64,000 nt of DNA from Zhengella sp020637775 (lineage in GTDB: Bacteria > Pseudomonadota > Alphaproteobacteria > Rhizobiales > Rhizobiaceae): positions 1,054,001-1,118,000 of the forward strand of contig NZ_JAWKWO010000001.1 in NCBI RefSeq assembly GCF_041397485.1, read 5' to 3'. The notes beneath the pieces are model-generated. The model saw nothing but the letters and a program-made list of their open reading frames with translations, made no database searches and had not been told where the DNA came from. The position numbers and the translations under genes are program-made. Below are positions 1 through 9,406 of this stretch, one piece after another. Positions within the stretch are counted from its first letter, which is position 1. Each line of letters starts with the position of its first letter.

Positions 1-16
1 TTCAGGAGCACGCACT

Positions 17-1822
17 GTGAGCAGGTCGCAGGGACAGAAGGGCCGGACACGCGGGCAGGCTGGACAGCACCGGCTCAAACGCCTGCGCGAACAGGGTCTC
101 AAGCCGCCCATCGAAAGCCATGAGGGCGGCCAGGAGCCGATGAAGGAGAATTTCGCGCTCAATTGCGGCTGGGGCCGGCTCGTCTTCGGCCAGACCTTTA
201 CAGATGCCGGCGCACTTGTCGCCTCGCTGGGCGAGGAACTGCCGGACCGGCGCGACATCGCCATCTATGTCCGTGATCCGCACGTGATCCTGGCCGAGGC
301 CCCGCAGGAACTGTTCCTCGACCCCTCGCATACCTATCGCCTCGACCTGTCCACATACCGGCCCTCGACCGAAGTCTCGCGCACCTTCTTTGTGCGCCGC
401 CTGACGTCCCAGTCGGACGCCGACGCCATCAACCGCATCTACGCCGCGCGCGGCATGGTGCCGGTGCCGCCGGAGTTTTTCTGGTCGCGCCGCGATGCCC
501 GCGCCATCACCTATTTCGTGGCCGAGGACGAGGCCACGGGCGAGATCCTGGGGACGGTGACCGGCGTGGACCACTACCGCGCCTTCAACGATCCCGAGCG
601 TGGCTCGTCGCTCTGGTGCCTGGCCGTCGATCCGCAGGCCCGTCATCCCGGTGTCGGCGAAACCCTGGTGCGCCGCCTTGCCGAGCACTACGCCGCACGC
701 GGCGCGGCCTTCATGGATCTCTCGGTCATCCATTCCAACGAGCAGGCCATCAAGCTCTATGAGAAGCTGGGTTTTCACCGGGTGCATTTCTTCGCCGTCA
801 AGCGCAAGAACCCGATCAACGAGACCCTGTTCACCGGCACCGATACCGACGCCGACCTCAATCCCTATGCCGGCATCATCGTCAAGGAAGCGCGCCGCCG
901 CGGCATTCACGTGCAGGTGCTGGACGCCGCCGGCGGGTTTTTCCGCCTGACCCATGGCGGGCGCACCATCGACTGCCGTGAAAGCCTGTCGGAACTGACC
1001 AGCGCGGTGGCCATGTCCATCTGCGACGACAAGACCGTGACCCGCCGCTTCGTGGAAAAGGCCGGTGTGGTGGTACCCGACCAGTTGTCCGCCAGCGCCA
1101 GCCGCGCCGAGGTCGAGGAATTCCTTGCCCGTCACGGCGAAGTGGTGGTCAAGCCGGCGCGCGGCGAACAGGGGCGTGGCGTCTCGGTCGGCCTGTCCTC
1201 GATGGACGAAGTGGACGATGCCGTCGGCGCGGCGCGAACGGTTTCCGACGATGTCATCGTCGAGGCCTGTGTCGAGGGCGAGGATCTGCGCCTCGTCGTC
1301 ATCAATTACCGCGTCGTGGCGGCGGCCGTGCGGCGCCCGGCGATGATCACCGGCGACGGCCGTTCCACGGTCAAGGAACTGATCGACAAGCAGAGCCGCC
1401 GCCGGGCCGCCGCCACGGGCGGGGAATCGCGCATTCCGCTGGATGCCGAAACGGATCGCGCGCTGGCCCGCGCCGGCTTCGCGCTGGACGACGTGCCACC
1501 GGACGGCAGGGAAATCCAGGTCCGCAAGACCGCCAACCTGCATACCGGCGGCACGATCCATGACGTCACCGGCATTGTTCATCCGGTTCTGGTGGACGCA
1601 GCCGTCAAGGCCGCGCGCGCCATCGCGATCCCCGTGACCGGAATTGACCTCATGGTGCGGTCGCCAACCGGGCCCGACTATGCTTTTATCGAGGCCAACG
1701 AGCGGCCGGGGCTTGCCAATCACGAACCCCAGCCAACCGCCGAACGGTTCATTGACCTGCTGTTTCCGCTTTCGGTGCCCGCATCCGCCCGGCAGGTCGT
1801 ACAGACCGTCCAGGACCGTTGA
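17..1822 (+). CDS. ngg: N-acetylglutaminylglutamine synthetase (GNAT + ATP-grasp)
   Basis: The 601-residue protein joins a GNAT acetyltransferase domain (about residues 120-260, with an acetyl-CoA-binding loop around the QARHPGVGETL motif) to an ATP-grasp ligase (about 320-590, with VVKPARGEQGRGVSVGL and the late IEANERPGL motif). This architecture is typical of the enzyme that makes N-acetylglutaminylglutamine, precursor of the compatible solute NAGGN. The GTG start at 17 has AGGAG eight bases upstream. The stop is followed one base later by the M42 hydrolase start, so the pair is co-transcribed. The usual third partner, an AsnB-like amidotransferase, would lie upstream, outside the window. 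Function by family is strong; it is not tested here. Confidence 0.92.
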   Translation: MSRSQGQKGRTRGQAGQHRLKRLREQGLKPPIESHEGGQEPMKENFALNCGWGRLVFGQTFTDAGALVASLGEELPDRRDIAIYVRDPHVILAEAPQELFLDPSHTYRLDLSTYRPSTEVSRTFFVRRLTSQSDADAINRIYAARGMVPVPPEFFWSRRDARAITYFVAEDEATGEILGTVTGVDHYRAFNDPERGSSLWCLAVDPQARHPGVGETLVRRLAEHYAARGAAFMDLSVIHSNEQAIKLYEKLGFHRVHFFAVKRKNPINETLFTGTDTDADLNPYAGIIVKEARRRGIHVQVLDAAGGFFRLTHGGRTIDCRESLSELTSAVAMSICDDKTVTRRFVEKAGVVVPDQLSASASRAEVEEFLARHGEVVVKPARGEQGRGVSVGLSSMDEVDDAVGAARTVSDDVIVEACVEGEDLRLVVINYRVVAAAVRRPAMITGDGRSTVKELIDKQSRRRAAATGGESRIPLDAETDRALARAGFALDDVPPDGREIQVRKTANLHTGGTIHDVTGIVHPVLVDAAVKAARAIAIPVTGIDLMVRSPTGPDYAFIEANERPGLANHEPQPTAERFIDLLFPLSVPASARQVVQTVQDR

Positions 1823-1823
1823 C

Positions 1824-2969
1824 ATGACCCGCCTCGCCATCGACACCGGATATCTCGCCCGCACGCTGAAGGATCTGCTGGAGATACCCAGCCCGACCGG
1901 CTACACCGACACCGTCGTTCGCCATGTCTCGCGCGAATTGAAGGCGCTCGGCCTCGATGTGGAACTGACCCGGCGCGGCGCCATTCGCGCCATCCGCCCC
2001 GGCAAGCGCCCGGAGGGCGCGCGCGCCATCGTCACCCATGTCGATACACTGGGTGCGCAGGTCAAGGCGCTGAAGGCCAATGGCCGGCTGGAACTGGTGC
2101 CGATCGGCCACTGGTCGGCCCGCTTTGCCGAAGGCGCCCGCGTGACCGTCTATTCCCGAAAGGGCGGCTACCGGGGCTCCATCCTGCCCCTGAAAGCGTC
2201 CGGTCACACCTTCAACGACGAGGTCGATTCGCTGCCGGTGGGCTGGCAATATGTGGAACTGCGCATCGATGCCCTTGCCCGCAGCGTGGTCGAACTGGAG
2301 CGGCTCGGCATCGAGATCGGCGATATCGTTGCGGTCGATCCGCAGCCCGAATTTCTCGACAACGGGTTCATCGTCTCCCGCCATCTCGACAACAAGGCCG
2401 GCGTGGCACTGAAACTGGCGGCGCTGAAAGCCATGCAGGAAGCGGACGTGGTGACGCCGGTCGACATCCATTTCCTGTTCACCATCGCCGAGGAAGTGGG
2501 TGTGGGCGCCACGTCCGTGGTCAATCACGATGTGGCCTCGATGATCGCGGTGGACAATGGCACCTCGGCGCCGGGCCAGAATTCCAGCGAGTTCGGCGTG
2601 ACGATCTGCATGGCGGACCAGACCGGGCCGTTTGACTATCACCTGACCAAGAAACTGGCCGAACTGTGCGTCGAGAACGACATACGCTACCAGAAGGACA
2701 TCTTCCGCTATTACCGTTCGGATTCGGCCTCCGCCATCGAGGCCGGCCATGATGTGCGCACCGCGCTCCTGACATTTGGCGTCGATGCCTCGCATGGCTA
2801 CGAGCGCATCCACATGCACGCCCTGCGGTCGCTCGCCGAACTGCTCACGGCCTACGCGGTCAGCCCGGTCCACATCAAGCGCGATTTCGAGGAGACGGCC
2901 GACATGGCGGGCTTCACCCGCCAGCCGACCGAAGAGGCTGAACAGGAGTTGACGCCCGCCGGCAAGTGA
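1824..2969 (+). CDS. M42-like hydrolase of the NAGGN osmolyte system
   Basis: This 381-residue protein belongs to the M42 aminopeptidase/endoglucanase-like metallohydrolases. Metal-binding signatures are visible at HVDT (residues 72-75), SRHLDNKAGVAL and AEEVGVGA. The ATG at 1824 is chosen because it follows the ngg stop by one base and begins the conserved N-terminus; longer in-frame readings only run through ngg in another frame. Proteins of this subfamily occur beside N-acetylglutaminylglutamine amide genes. A role in processing or turnover of the peptide osmolyte is likely but its exact substrate is unknown. Confidence 0.88.
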   Translation: MTRLAIDTGYLARTLKDLLEIPSPTGYTDTVVRHVSRELKALGLDVELTRRGAIRAIRPGKRPEGARAIVTHVDTLGAQVKALKANGRLELVPIGHWSARFAEGARVTVYSRKGGYRGSILPLKASGHTFNDEVDSLPVGWQYVELRIDALARSVVELERLGIEIGDIVAVDPQPEFLDNGFIVSRHLDNKAGVALKLAALKAMQEADVVTPVDIHFLFTIAEEVGVGATSVVNHDVASMIAVDNGTSAPGQNSSEFGVTICMADQTGPFDYHLTKKLAELCVENDIRYQKDIFRYYRSDSASAIEAGHDVRTALLTFGVDASHGYERIHMHALRSLAELLTAYAVSPVHIKRDFEETADMAGFTRQPTEEAEQELTPAGK

Positions 2970-3089
2970 GGGCTTGCGAAACCGCACGGGCGGGTAGACC
3001 GCCGGCCGGCAGCGCCCCTTCACGCACGGCCTTCTGGTGCAAATCTGGCGTTTGAAAACCGCGCGCGGTCTGCTATCAGATGCTCCAGT

Positions 3090-3166
3090 GGTCCCGTAGC
3101 TCAGCAGGATAGAGCATCAGATTCCTAATCTGAGGGTCGCAGGTTCGAATCCTGCCGGGATCACCA
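3090..3166 (+). tRNA. tRNA-Arg (anticodon CCU)
   Basis: A complete cloverleaf can be drawn: acceptor arms GGTCCCG and CGGGATC (one G-T pair), D arm GCTC/GAGC, anticodon stem TCAGA/TCTGA around the loop TTCCTAA, T arm GCAGG-TTCGAAT-CCTGC, discriminator A and an encoded CCA (3164-3166). The anticodon CCT reads the arginine codon AGG. No integrase gene or direct repeat of the tRNA 3' end is visible nearby, so there is no sign that an element is integrated here. Confidence 0.96.
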
Positions 3167-3499
3167 GGGCCATCCTGCCCGATTCAGGCACGTTTCCGGT
3201 GCATGGGCCCTTCCCTGACACCATCATCCTCACGCCGGATCGGACCTTTCCGGTTGCGACCGCCCCCGGCAATCGCGCCTTCCGATGATCCTCTCCAGGC
3301 AGGACGCCTCGCGGTTTCCCGTGTCCGGCGCGACGTTTTGCCTTCAACCCGCTTTTTTTCGCGTGCGTTGGAACACCGGCGAAGCCCGCGCGTACAAGAA
3401 TTAGCGGGTACTTTAACTCAGATATGTGAGCCGGCACCGGCTTGTTACCCTCGAGAAATGCCTCGTGCAGCATCTGTTCCAACCCCGGAGAGGCAGGAC
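3167..3499 (+). other. Intergenic region upstream of the nap operon
   Basis: This 333-base stretch separates the tRNA from napE. I see no convincing gene and no TTGAT-N4-ATCAA FNR/Anr-type box. The only notable structure is a perfect palindrome AGCCGGCACCGGCT at 3429-3442. It must hold the nap promoter, probably in the AT-richer part around 3395-3430, but I cannot place -10/-35 boxes confidently. Confidence 0.5.
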
Positions 3500-3685
3500 A
3501 TGGCCGAACAACAAGGTGGCGAATGGAAGGCAGCCGGCGCATCGCGGCGCAGGGAATTGCTGACTTTCTTCATTCTCGCATTCGGAATCTGGCCGATTGT
3601 CGCCGTTGGCGTGGTCGGCGGCTACGGTTTCCTCGTGTGGATGTACCAGATCCTGGCCGGTCCGCCCGGTCCGCCCGGACATTGA
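3500..3685 (+). CDS. napE: Periplasmic nitrate reductase, NapE subunit
   Basis: A 61-residue protein with one hydrophobic membrane segment (about residues 21-50) and a short Gly/Pro-rich tail, as in NapE. The ATG at 3500 follows a GGAGAGG ribosome-binding site. It is the first gene of napEFDABC; napF starts nine bases after its stop. NapE is a small inner-membrane protein of unknown biochemical role that accompanies many alphaproteobacterial nap operons. A longer in-frame upstream reading back to 3203 lacks family similarity and is rejected. Confidence 0.9.
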   Translation: MAEQQGGEWKAAGASRRRELLTFFILAFGIWPIVAVGVVGGYGFLVWMYQILAGPPGPPGH

Positions 3686-3694
3686 GGCGCGGCC

Positions 3695-4186
3695 ATGGGA
3701 GGATCGGCCGGACAACTCAATCGCAGGCAATTGCTGACAGCCGGCCGGCCGGAGCAGGAACGGCCGCGCCCTCCGGGCGTGACCTCCGCAACCCTTGACG
3801 CCTGTACGGGCTGCGAAGCCTGCATGGCCGCCTGCCCGGAATGCATCCTGACATTGGCGAACGGCAAGGTCGCGGTCGATTTCAGCGGCGGCGAATGCAC
3901 CTTTTGCAGCTCTTGTGAAGATGCCTGTCCGGAGCCGGTCTTCACCGGAAGCCGTGTCATGGCGCATGTGGCGGCCATTTCGGATGCCTGTTTCGTGCAT
4001 GCCGGCATTGCCTGCATGACCTGCCGCGATGCCTGTCCGCAAGAGGCGATCCGTTTCCTGCCGCGCCTCGGCCGGCCCTTCCAGCCCCTGCTCGCCGCCC
4101 AGGCCTGCACGGGCTGCGGCGCCTGCATCGCGCCCTGCCCGGCCGGTGCCATCACCACGCGCAAGAGAGAGGCCGCCCATGCCTGA
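3695..4186 (+). CDS. napF: NapF ferredoxin-type maturation protein
   Basis: The 163-residue protein carries cysteine clusters at 37/40/43/47, 68/71/74/78 and 138/141/144/148, each spaced C-x2-C-x2-C-x3-C for a [4Fe-4S] cluster. Additional cysteines lie at 99, 107, 110 and 114. No export signal is evident, matching the cytoplasmic NapF, which interacts with NapA and is thought to help assemble its iron-sulfur centre before Tat export. The 3' end overlaps napD by eight bases, indicating translational coupling. Confidence 0.93.
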   Translation: MGGSAGQLNRRQLLTAGRPEQERPRPPGVTSATLDACTGCEACMAACPECILTLANGKVAVDFSGGECTFCSSCEDACPEPVFTGSRVMAHVAAISDACFVHAGIACMTCRDACPQEAIRFLPRLGRPFQPLLAAQACTGCGACIAPCPAGAITTRKREAAHA

Positions 4187-4439
4187 CAAGCGTTCCTACC
4201 ATGTGTCCAGCGCGGTTGTGTCGGTGGCGCCCGAAAGCAGGCAGGCCGTGCTCGCGGCACTCCCGGCGGTTCAGGGCGTCGAGGTCCACGCCGCCGAGGA
4301 CACCCGGATCATCATCACCATTGAAGGCCACAGCACCGGCGAACTTGGCGACCGGCTGAACGCCATATCCGTCATGGACGGTGTCGTCGCGGCAAACATG
4401 GTCTTCGAACTTTCCGAAAAGGAGGAGGTGCGGCCATGA
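4179..4439 (+). CDS. napD: NapD chaperone for NapA Tat export
   Basis: An 86-residue protein starting at the ATG inside the end of napF. It has the ferredoxin-like fold pattern of NapD (HVSSAVVSV near the N-terminus; TRIIITIEG in the middle). NapD binds the twin-arginine signal peptide of NapA and prevents export before cofactor insertion. Its stop overlaps the napA start (ATGA), so NapD and its client are translationally coupled. Confidence 0.93.
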   Translation: MPDKRSYHVSSAVVSVAPESRQAVLAALPAVQGVEVHAAEDTRIIITIEGHSTGELGDRLNAISVMDGVVAANMVFELSEKEEVRP

Positions 4440-6937
4440 GCGAAACGATGAACAGGCGCAACGTCCTGAAGGCGCAGGCTGCGGCCGTCGCGGCCGCGAC
4501 GGCGGGAGTGAGCCTGCCCGCCCATGCCCAACCCGTGCGCGGCGGCGTGGACGCGCTCCAGATCAAGTGGTCCAAGGCGCCATGCCGGTTCTGCGGCACC
4601 GGCTGCGGCGTCATGGTCGGCGTCAAGGAAGGCAAGGTTGTCGCCACCCATGGCGACATGCAGCACGAGGTCAATCGCGGCCTCAACTGCGTCAAGGGCT
4701 ATTTCCTGTCCAAGATCATGTATGGTGCCGACCGGCTGACAACGCCGCTGATGCGCAAGCGTGGCGGCGTCTTCGACAAGGAAGGTGACTTCGAGCCGGT
4801 GAGCTGGGACGAGGCCTTCGACGTGATGGCCGAAAAGGTGAAGTCCGTGCTGGCCGAGAAAGGGCCGGAAGCCATCGGCATGTTCGGCTCCGGTCAATGG
4901 ACGGTGCTGGAAGGCTACGCCGCTTCAAAGCTCATGCGCGGCGGGTTGCGCTCCAACAATCTGGAACCGAATGCGCGCCACTGCATGGCCTCTGCCGCGA
5001 CTGCCTTCATGCGCTCCTTCGGGATCGACGAGCCGATGGGCTGTTACGACGACTTCGAGCACGCCGATGCCTTCGTGCTCTGGGGCTCCAACATGGCCGA
5101 GATGCACCCGATCCTGTGGACGCGCCTTGCCGACCGGAGGCTGGGCACGCCGGGCGTCAAATGCGCCGTGCTTTCGACATTCACCCACCGGTCCATGGAT
5201 CTGGCCGACATTCCCATCGTCTTCAAGCCGGGCACCGACCTCGCCATCCTGAACTACATTGCCAATTACATCATCGAGAAAGGCGCGGTGAACGAGGAAT
5301 TCGTCCGCAACCACACCACCTTCATGAAAGGGGCCACCGACATCGGCTACGGGTTGCGCGAGGATCACCCTCTCGAACTCGCGGCAACCGGCGCCGGCAA
5401 TGCCGGCCTGATGGAGACGTCGGATTTCGAGGCATTCAAGGAGCATGTGGCCGCCTACACGCTCGACTATGTTTCCGAACTCTCGGGCGTCGAACCGGGT
5501 TTCCTGGAGGAACTCGCCGAACTCTATGCCGATCCGGACGTCAAGGTCATGTCGCTCTGGACGATGGGTTTCAACCAGCATGTGCGTGGCGTCTGGGCCA
5601 ACCAGATGGCCTACAACCTGCATCTGCTGACGGGCAAGATCTCGGAGCCGGGGAATTCGCCCTTCTCGCTGACCGGCCAGCCGTCGGCCTGCGGCACCGC
5701 GCGCGAAGTCGGCACCTTCGCCCACCGCCTGCCCGCAGACATGGTCGTGACCAATCCCGAACATGTGGCCCATGCGGAGGAACTGTGGAAACTGCCGCAT
5801 GGCCTTTTGAACACGAAATCCGGATTTCATGCCGTCCAGCAGGATCGCAAGCTCAAGGATGGCGAAATCAATTTCTACTGGATACAGGTCAACAACAATC
5901 TTCAGGCCGCGCCGAACATCTCCAACGAGACCTATCCCGGCTATCGCAACCCCGACAACCTGATCGTGGTTTCGGATGCCTATCCGACCGTCACCGCGCT
6001 GGCGGCCGACATCATCCTGCCCGCGGCCATGTGGGTGGAGAAGGAAGGCGTCTACGGCAATGCCGAGCGGCGCACCCATGCCTGGCACCAGCTCGTCGAT
6101 GCGCCGGGAGACTCCCGCTCCGACCTTTGGCAACTCGTCGAATTCTCAAGGCGCTTCACCACCGACGAGGTCTGGCCGGCAGAAATCCTCGACGCCAATC
6201 CGGACTACCGGGGCAAGACGATCTACCAGGTGCTCTACGAGAACGGCCAGGTGAATGCCTTCCCCGCGAGCGATGTCGATCCCGGCTATGCCAATGACGA
6301 GGCAGAGCATTTCGGCTTCTACCTGCAAAAGGGCCTGTTCGAGGAATATGCCGCCTTCGGGCGTGGCCACGGGCACGATCTGGCGCCCTATGATGTCTAT
6401 CACGAAGTGCGCGGATTGCGCTGGCCCGTCGTCAATGGCGAAGAGACACGCTGGCGTTTCCGCGAAGGCTACGATCCCTATGTCGCTCCCGGCGCCGGCG
6501 TCCAGTTCTACGGCCGGCCGGATGGCCGCGCGGTCATTCTTGCGGTGCCCTACGAACCGCCGGCCGAAAGCCCTGATGAAGAGTATGAGTTCTGGCTCGT
6601 GACAGGGCGCATGCTGGAACACTGGCACTCCGGTTCCATGACCATGCGCGTGCCCGAACTCTACAAGGCCGTTCCCGGCGCCGTGCTGTTCATGAATGCC
6701 GCTGATGCGCGCGACCGGGGGCTCAACCAGGGATCGCAAGTGCGCGTGATCTCGCGGCGCGGCGAAGTGCGGCTTCGCGTCGAGACGCGCGGGCGCAACC
6801 GCATGCCGAGGGGTGTCGTCTTCGTGCCCTGGTTCGATGCCTCCAAGCTCATCAACAAGGTGACGCTGGATGCCACAGACCCGATCTCCAAACAGACGGA
6901 TTACAAGAAATGCGCAGTCAAGATCGTTTCCGCCTGA
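4436..6937 (+). CDS. napA: Periplasmic nitrate reductase catalytic subunit NapA
   Basis: At 833 residues this is full-length NapA. The N-terminus carries a twin-arginine signal (RRNVLKAQ, arginines at 7-8, then an alanine-rich stretch to AHA). The [4Fe-4S] ligands are C50, C53, C57 and C85. C183 in NARHCMASA is the expected molybdenum-ligating cysteine of a bis-MGD nitrate reductase. The enzyme reduces nitrate to nitrite in the periplasm, receiving electrons through NapB and NapC. The preceding gene napD overlaps its start and the following gene napB overlaps its end by 28 bases. Confidence 0.97.
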   Translation: MSETMNRRNVLKAQAAAVAAATAGVSLPAHAQPVRGGVDALQIKWSKAPCRFCGTGCGVMVGVKEGKVVATHGDMQHEVNRGLNCVKGYFLSKIMYGADRLTTPLMRKRGGVFDKEGDFEPVSWDEAFDVMAEKVKSVLAEKGPEAIGMFGSGQWTVLEGYAASKLMRGGLRSNNLEPNARHCMASAATAFMRSFGIDEPMGCYDDFEHADAFVLWGSNMAEMHPILWTRLADRRLGTPGVKCAVLSTFTHRSMDLADIPIVFKPGTDLAILNYIANYIIEKGAVNEEFVRNHTTFMKGATDIGYGLREDHPLELAATGAGNAGLMETSDFEAFKEHVAAYTLDYVSELSGVEPGFLEELAELYADPDVKVMSLWTMGFNQHVRGVWANQMAYNLHLLTGKISEPGNSPFSLTGQPSACGTAREVGTFAHRLPADMVVTNPEHVAHAEELWKLPHGLLNTKSGFHAVQQDRKLKDGEINFYWIQVNNNLQAAPNISNETYPGYRNPDNLIVVSDAYPTVTALAADIILPAAMWVEKEGVYGNAERRTHAWHQLVDAPGDSRSDLWQLVEFSRRFTTDEVWPAEILDANPDYRGKTIYQVLYENGQVNAFPASDVDPGYANDEAEHFGFYLQKGLFEEYAAFGRGHGHDLAPYDVYHEVRGLRWPVVNGEETRWRFREGYDPYVAPGAGVQFYGRPDGRAVILAVPYEPPAESPDEEYEFWLVTGRMLEHWHSGSMTMRVPELYKAVPGAVLFMNAADARDRGLNQGSQVRVISRRGEVRLRVETRGRNRMPRGVVFVPWFDASKLINKVTLDATDPISKQTDYKKCAVKIVSA

Positions 6938-7410
6938 GGCGCATCCGCCTCATCGCCGCCGCGCTGGCCGCGACGGTCGCGGCCGGTGGCGTCGTCGCCC
7001 GGGAAGCCGTGCAGAGAGCGGCTCCGGAACTGACCGGTCCGCCGCAGCCCATGGAGCCCGTCGAGGCCGAACCGATACCGCGGCGCATCACCGACGATGT
7101 GCGGATGATGCGTCAATATCCGGAACAGCCGCCGGTCATTCCCCATTCGATCGAGGGCTACCAGCTCAGCGTCAATGCCAACCGCTGCCTGTCCTGCCAC
7201 CGCCGTGAGGCAACGGAAGGCTCGGGCGCACCGATGATCTCGATCACCCATTACATGACGCGTGAAGGCCAGATGCTGGCGGATGTCTCGCCACGGCGCT
7301 ATTTCTGCACTGCCTGCCATGTGTCCCAGGCGGATACGGCGCCGCTGGTCGAGAACACCTTCACCGACATGAGCGAGCTCGGCACGGGCATGGCTGGAGG
7401 GAGCGAATAG
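6910..7410 (+). CDS. napB: Diheme cytochrome NapB
   Basis: A 166-residue secreted cytochrome: an N-terminal arginine-rich signal and hydrophobic segment (residues 9-30), then heme c motifs CLSCH (93-97) and CTACH (133-137). NapB forms the periplasmic complex with NapA and passes electrons to it. The ATG lies inside the end of napA, and napC begins directly after the stop, consistent with one operon. Confidence 0.96.
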   Translation: MRSQDRFRLRRIRLIAAALAATVAAGGVVAREAVQRAAPELTGPPQPMEPVEAEPIPRRITDDVRMMRQYPEQPPVIPHSIEGYQLSVNANRCLSCHRREATEGSGAPMISITHYMTREGQMLADVSPRRYFCTACHVSQADTAPLVENTFTDMSELGTGMAGGSE

Positions 7411-8130
7411 ATGGCCTGGCTCCGCCGCTTTTTCCGACGCATCTGGACCATTCTCGCCACGCCGGCCGGAACGCTTGGCATCGGCTTCCTGACATTGGGC
7501 GGTTTTCTGGGCGGCGTCATCTTCTGGGGCGCGTTCAACACCGCGCTGGAAGTGACCAATACGGAAGCCTTCTGCATTTCCTGCCACGAGATGGAAAACA
7601 ATGTCTTCCAGGAAATGACGCGCACGGTGCATTTCTCCAACAGGTCCGGGGTGCGGGCCTCCTGCCCGGATTGCCATGTGCCGCATGAATGGACCGACAA
7701 GATCGCACGCAAGATGCAGGCCTCCAAGGAGGTCTGGGGCAAGATTTTCGGCACTATCAGCACACGGCAGAAATTTCTCGACAAGCGGCTGGAACTGGCC
7801 AAGCACGAATGGGCGCGACTGAAGGCCAATGACAGCCTGGAATGCCGCAACTGCCATTCGGAAGCCGCCATGGACCTGTCCCGCCAGGCACCGCGCGCAG
7901 CCGAAATCCACACCGACTATCTCCTGTCGGGCCAGGCCACCTGCATCGACTGCCACAAGGGCATCGCTCACGAATTGCCGGACATGACCGGCGTCGAGCC
8001 CGGCTGGATCGCGCCCGACCCGCTTCAGGGCGACAGGCTGCCTGGCCTCAAGCCGGGATCTGACGAGGAAGCCGCGCTGCGCGATTATCTCGCCGGACCG
8101 TCCCCCGTGCAGGAGGTGGCGGCGAAGTGA
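7411..8130 (+). CDS. napC: Membrane-anchored tetraheme cytochrome NapC
   Basis: The 239-residue protein has one N-terminal membrane anchor (about residues 18-42) and four heme c motifs: CISCH (55-59), CPDCH (85-89), CRNCH (145-149) and CIDCH (178-182). NapC belongs to the NapC/NirT quinol dehydrogenases and delivers electrons from ubiquinol to NapB. It is the last nap gene; napG and napH are absent, so quinol oxidation depends on NapC alone, the usual alphaproteobacterial arrangement. Confidence 0.96.
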   Translation: MAWLRRFFRRIWTILATPAGTLGIGFLTLGGFLGGVIFWGAFNTALEVTNTEAFCISCHEMENNVFQEMTRTVHFSNRSGVRASCPDCHVPHEWTDKIARKMQASKEVWGKIFGTISTRQKFLDKRLELAKHEWARLKANDSLECRNCHSEAAMDLSRQAPRAAEIHTDYLLSGQATCIDCHKGIAHELPDMTGVEPGWIAPDPLQGDRLPGLKPGSDEEAALRDYLAGPSPVQEVAAK

Positions 8131-8245
8131 TCCGCCGCCAGCCGCCGTCAACCGGCGCCGGCACGGCGGACAGGCAGAACATGCGATTGCAAGATCCATG
8201 GCGATCGCGCTAGGCAGGCCGGAGGAAAATCCGGAGTGCCAGACC

Positions 8246-9406
8246 ATGAACTTTCTTGACGACGACTACAGTGACATCCGCGAAGGCGTGCGCGCGGTCT
8301 GCGCGCATTTTCCGCCGGAATACCACCGCAAGGTCGACGAGGAACGTGGCTATCCGGAGGCCTTTGTCGATGCCCTTACCCGCGAAGGCTGGATGGCGGC
8401 GCTGATCCCGGAAGCCTATGGCGGCTCCGGCCTCGGCCTGGCGGAAGCGTCCGTCATCATGGAGGAAATCAACCGCGCCGGCGGCAATTCCGGCGCCTGC
8501 CATGGCCAGATGTACAACATGAACACGCTGGTGCGTCACGGCTCGGAGGAACAGCGAAGCCGCATCCTGCCGAAGCTGGCCACCGGTGAACTGCGCCTGC
8601 AATCGATGGGCGTCACCGAGCCGACGACCGGCACCGACACGACCCGGCTCAAGACCACCGCCGTGAAGAAGGGCGACCGCTATGTCGTCAACGGCCAGAA
8701 GGTCTGGATCAGCCGGGTGCAGCATTCCGACTACATGATCCTTCTGGCCCGCACGACGCCGCTTTCCGAGGTGGCAAAGAAATCCGATGGCCTGTCCATT
8801 TTCCTGGTCGACATCAAGGAAGCCATGAAGAACGGCATGGAGGTCAAGCCCATCGCCAACATGGTCAACCACGAGACCAACGAGCTTTTCTTCGACAATC
8901 TGGAAATCCCGGAAGAGAACCTGATCGGCGAGGAAGGCAGGGGCTTCAGGTACATCCTGACCGGGCTGAATGCCGAGCGCGTGCTGATCGCCGCCGAATG
9001 CATCGGCGACGGCTACTGGTTCACCGACAAGGTGACGGCCTATGTCTGCGAGCGCGAGGTTTTCGGGCGTCCCATCGGCCGCAACCAGGGCGTCCAGTTT
9101 CCCATCGCCGAGGCCTTCATCGAGGTCGAGGCGGCCAACCTGATGCGCTGGAAGGCCTGTGCGCTCTACGATGCCGGCAAACCCTGTGGCGCGGAGGCCA
9201 ACATGGCAAAATACCTGGCTGCCAAGGCAAGCTGGGAGGCGGCCAATGCCTGTCTCCAGTTCCACGGCGGCTTCGGCTTCGCCACCGAATACGATGTCGA
9301 GCGCAAGTTCCGCGAAACCCGGCTCTACCAGGTGGCGCCCATCTCCACCAACCTGATCCTGTCCTACGTCGCCGAGCACGTTCTCGGAATGCCGAGGTCG
9401 TTCTGA
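8246..9406 (+). CDS. Acyl-CoA dehydrogenase
   Basis: A 386-residue FAD-dependent acyl-CoA dehydrogenase with family motifs YGGSGLG (58-64), MGVTEPTTGTD (121-131) and the C-terminal QFHGGFGFATE. The usual C-terminal catalytic glutamate (YEGT in medium-chain enzymes) reads YQVAPIS here. A glutamate in NAERVLIA (E244) sits where isovaleryl-CoA and long-chain dehydrogenases carry their base, so activity is still plausible. The start at 8246 is preferred over an upstream in-frame ATG at 8198. The stop overlaps the CoA-transferase start by one base. The substrate is unknown. Confidence 0.9.
   Translation: MNFLDDDYSDIREGVRAVCAHFPPEYHRKVDEERGYPEAFVDALTREGWMAALIPEAYGGSGLGLAEASVIMEEINRAGGNSGACHGQMYNMNTLVRHGSEEQRSRILPKLATGELRLQSMGVTEPTTGTDTTRLKTTAVKKGDRYVVNGQKVWISRVQHSDYMILLARTTPLSEVAKKSDGLSIFLVDIKEAMKNGMEVKPIANMVNHETNELFFDNLEIPEENLIGEEGRGFRYILTGLNAERVLIAAECIGDGYWFTDKVTAYVCEREVFGRPIGRNQGVQFPIAEAFIEVEAANLMRWKACALYDAGKPCGAEANMAKYLAAKASWEAANACLQFHGGFGFATEYDVERKFRETRLYQVAPISTNLILSYVAEHVLGMPRSF

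Noticed and set aside
2..1864. A 620-codon minus-strand frame opposite ngg
   Set aside because: Antisense shadow; His/Arg/Gly-rich, no recognisable domain.
3090..3166. tRNA-Arg as an integration site for a genomic island
   Set aside because: No integrase, no repeat of the tRNA 3' end and no compositional break; the neighbouring nap operon is ordinary core-type DNA.
3167..3499. FNR/Anr box for the nap operon
   Set aside because: No TTGAT-N4-ATCAA or close variant is present; regulation must use other sites.
3117..3542. Minus-strand reading frame ending in IPAGFEPATLRLGI
   Set aside because: That peptide is the translated antisense of a tRNA T arm and anticodon arm, a well-known false gene; the region is tRNA-Arg and nap upstream DNA.
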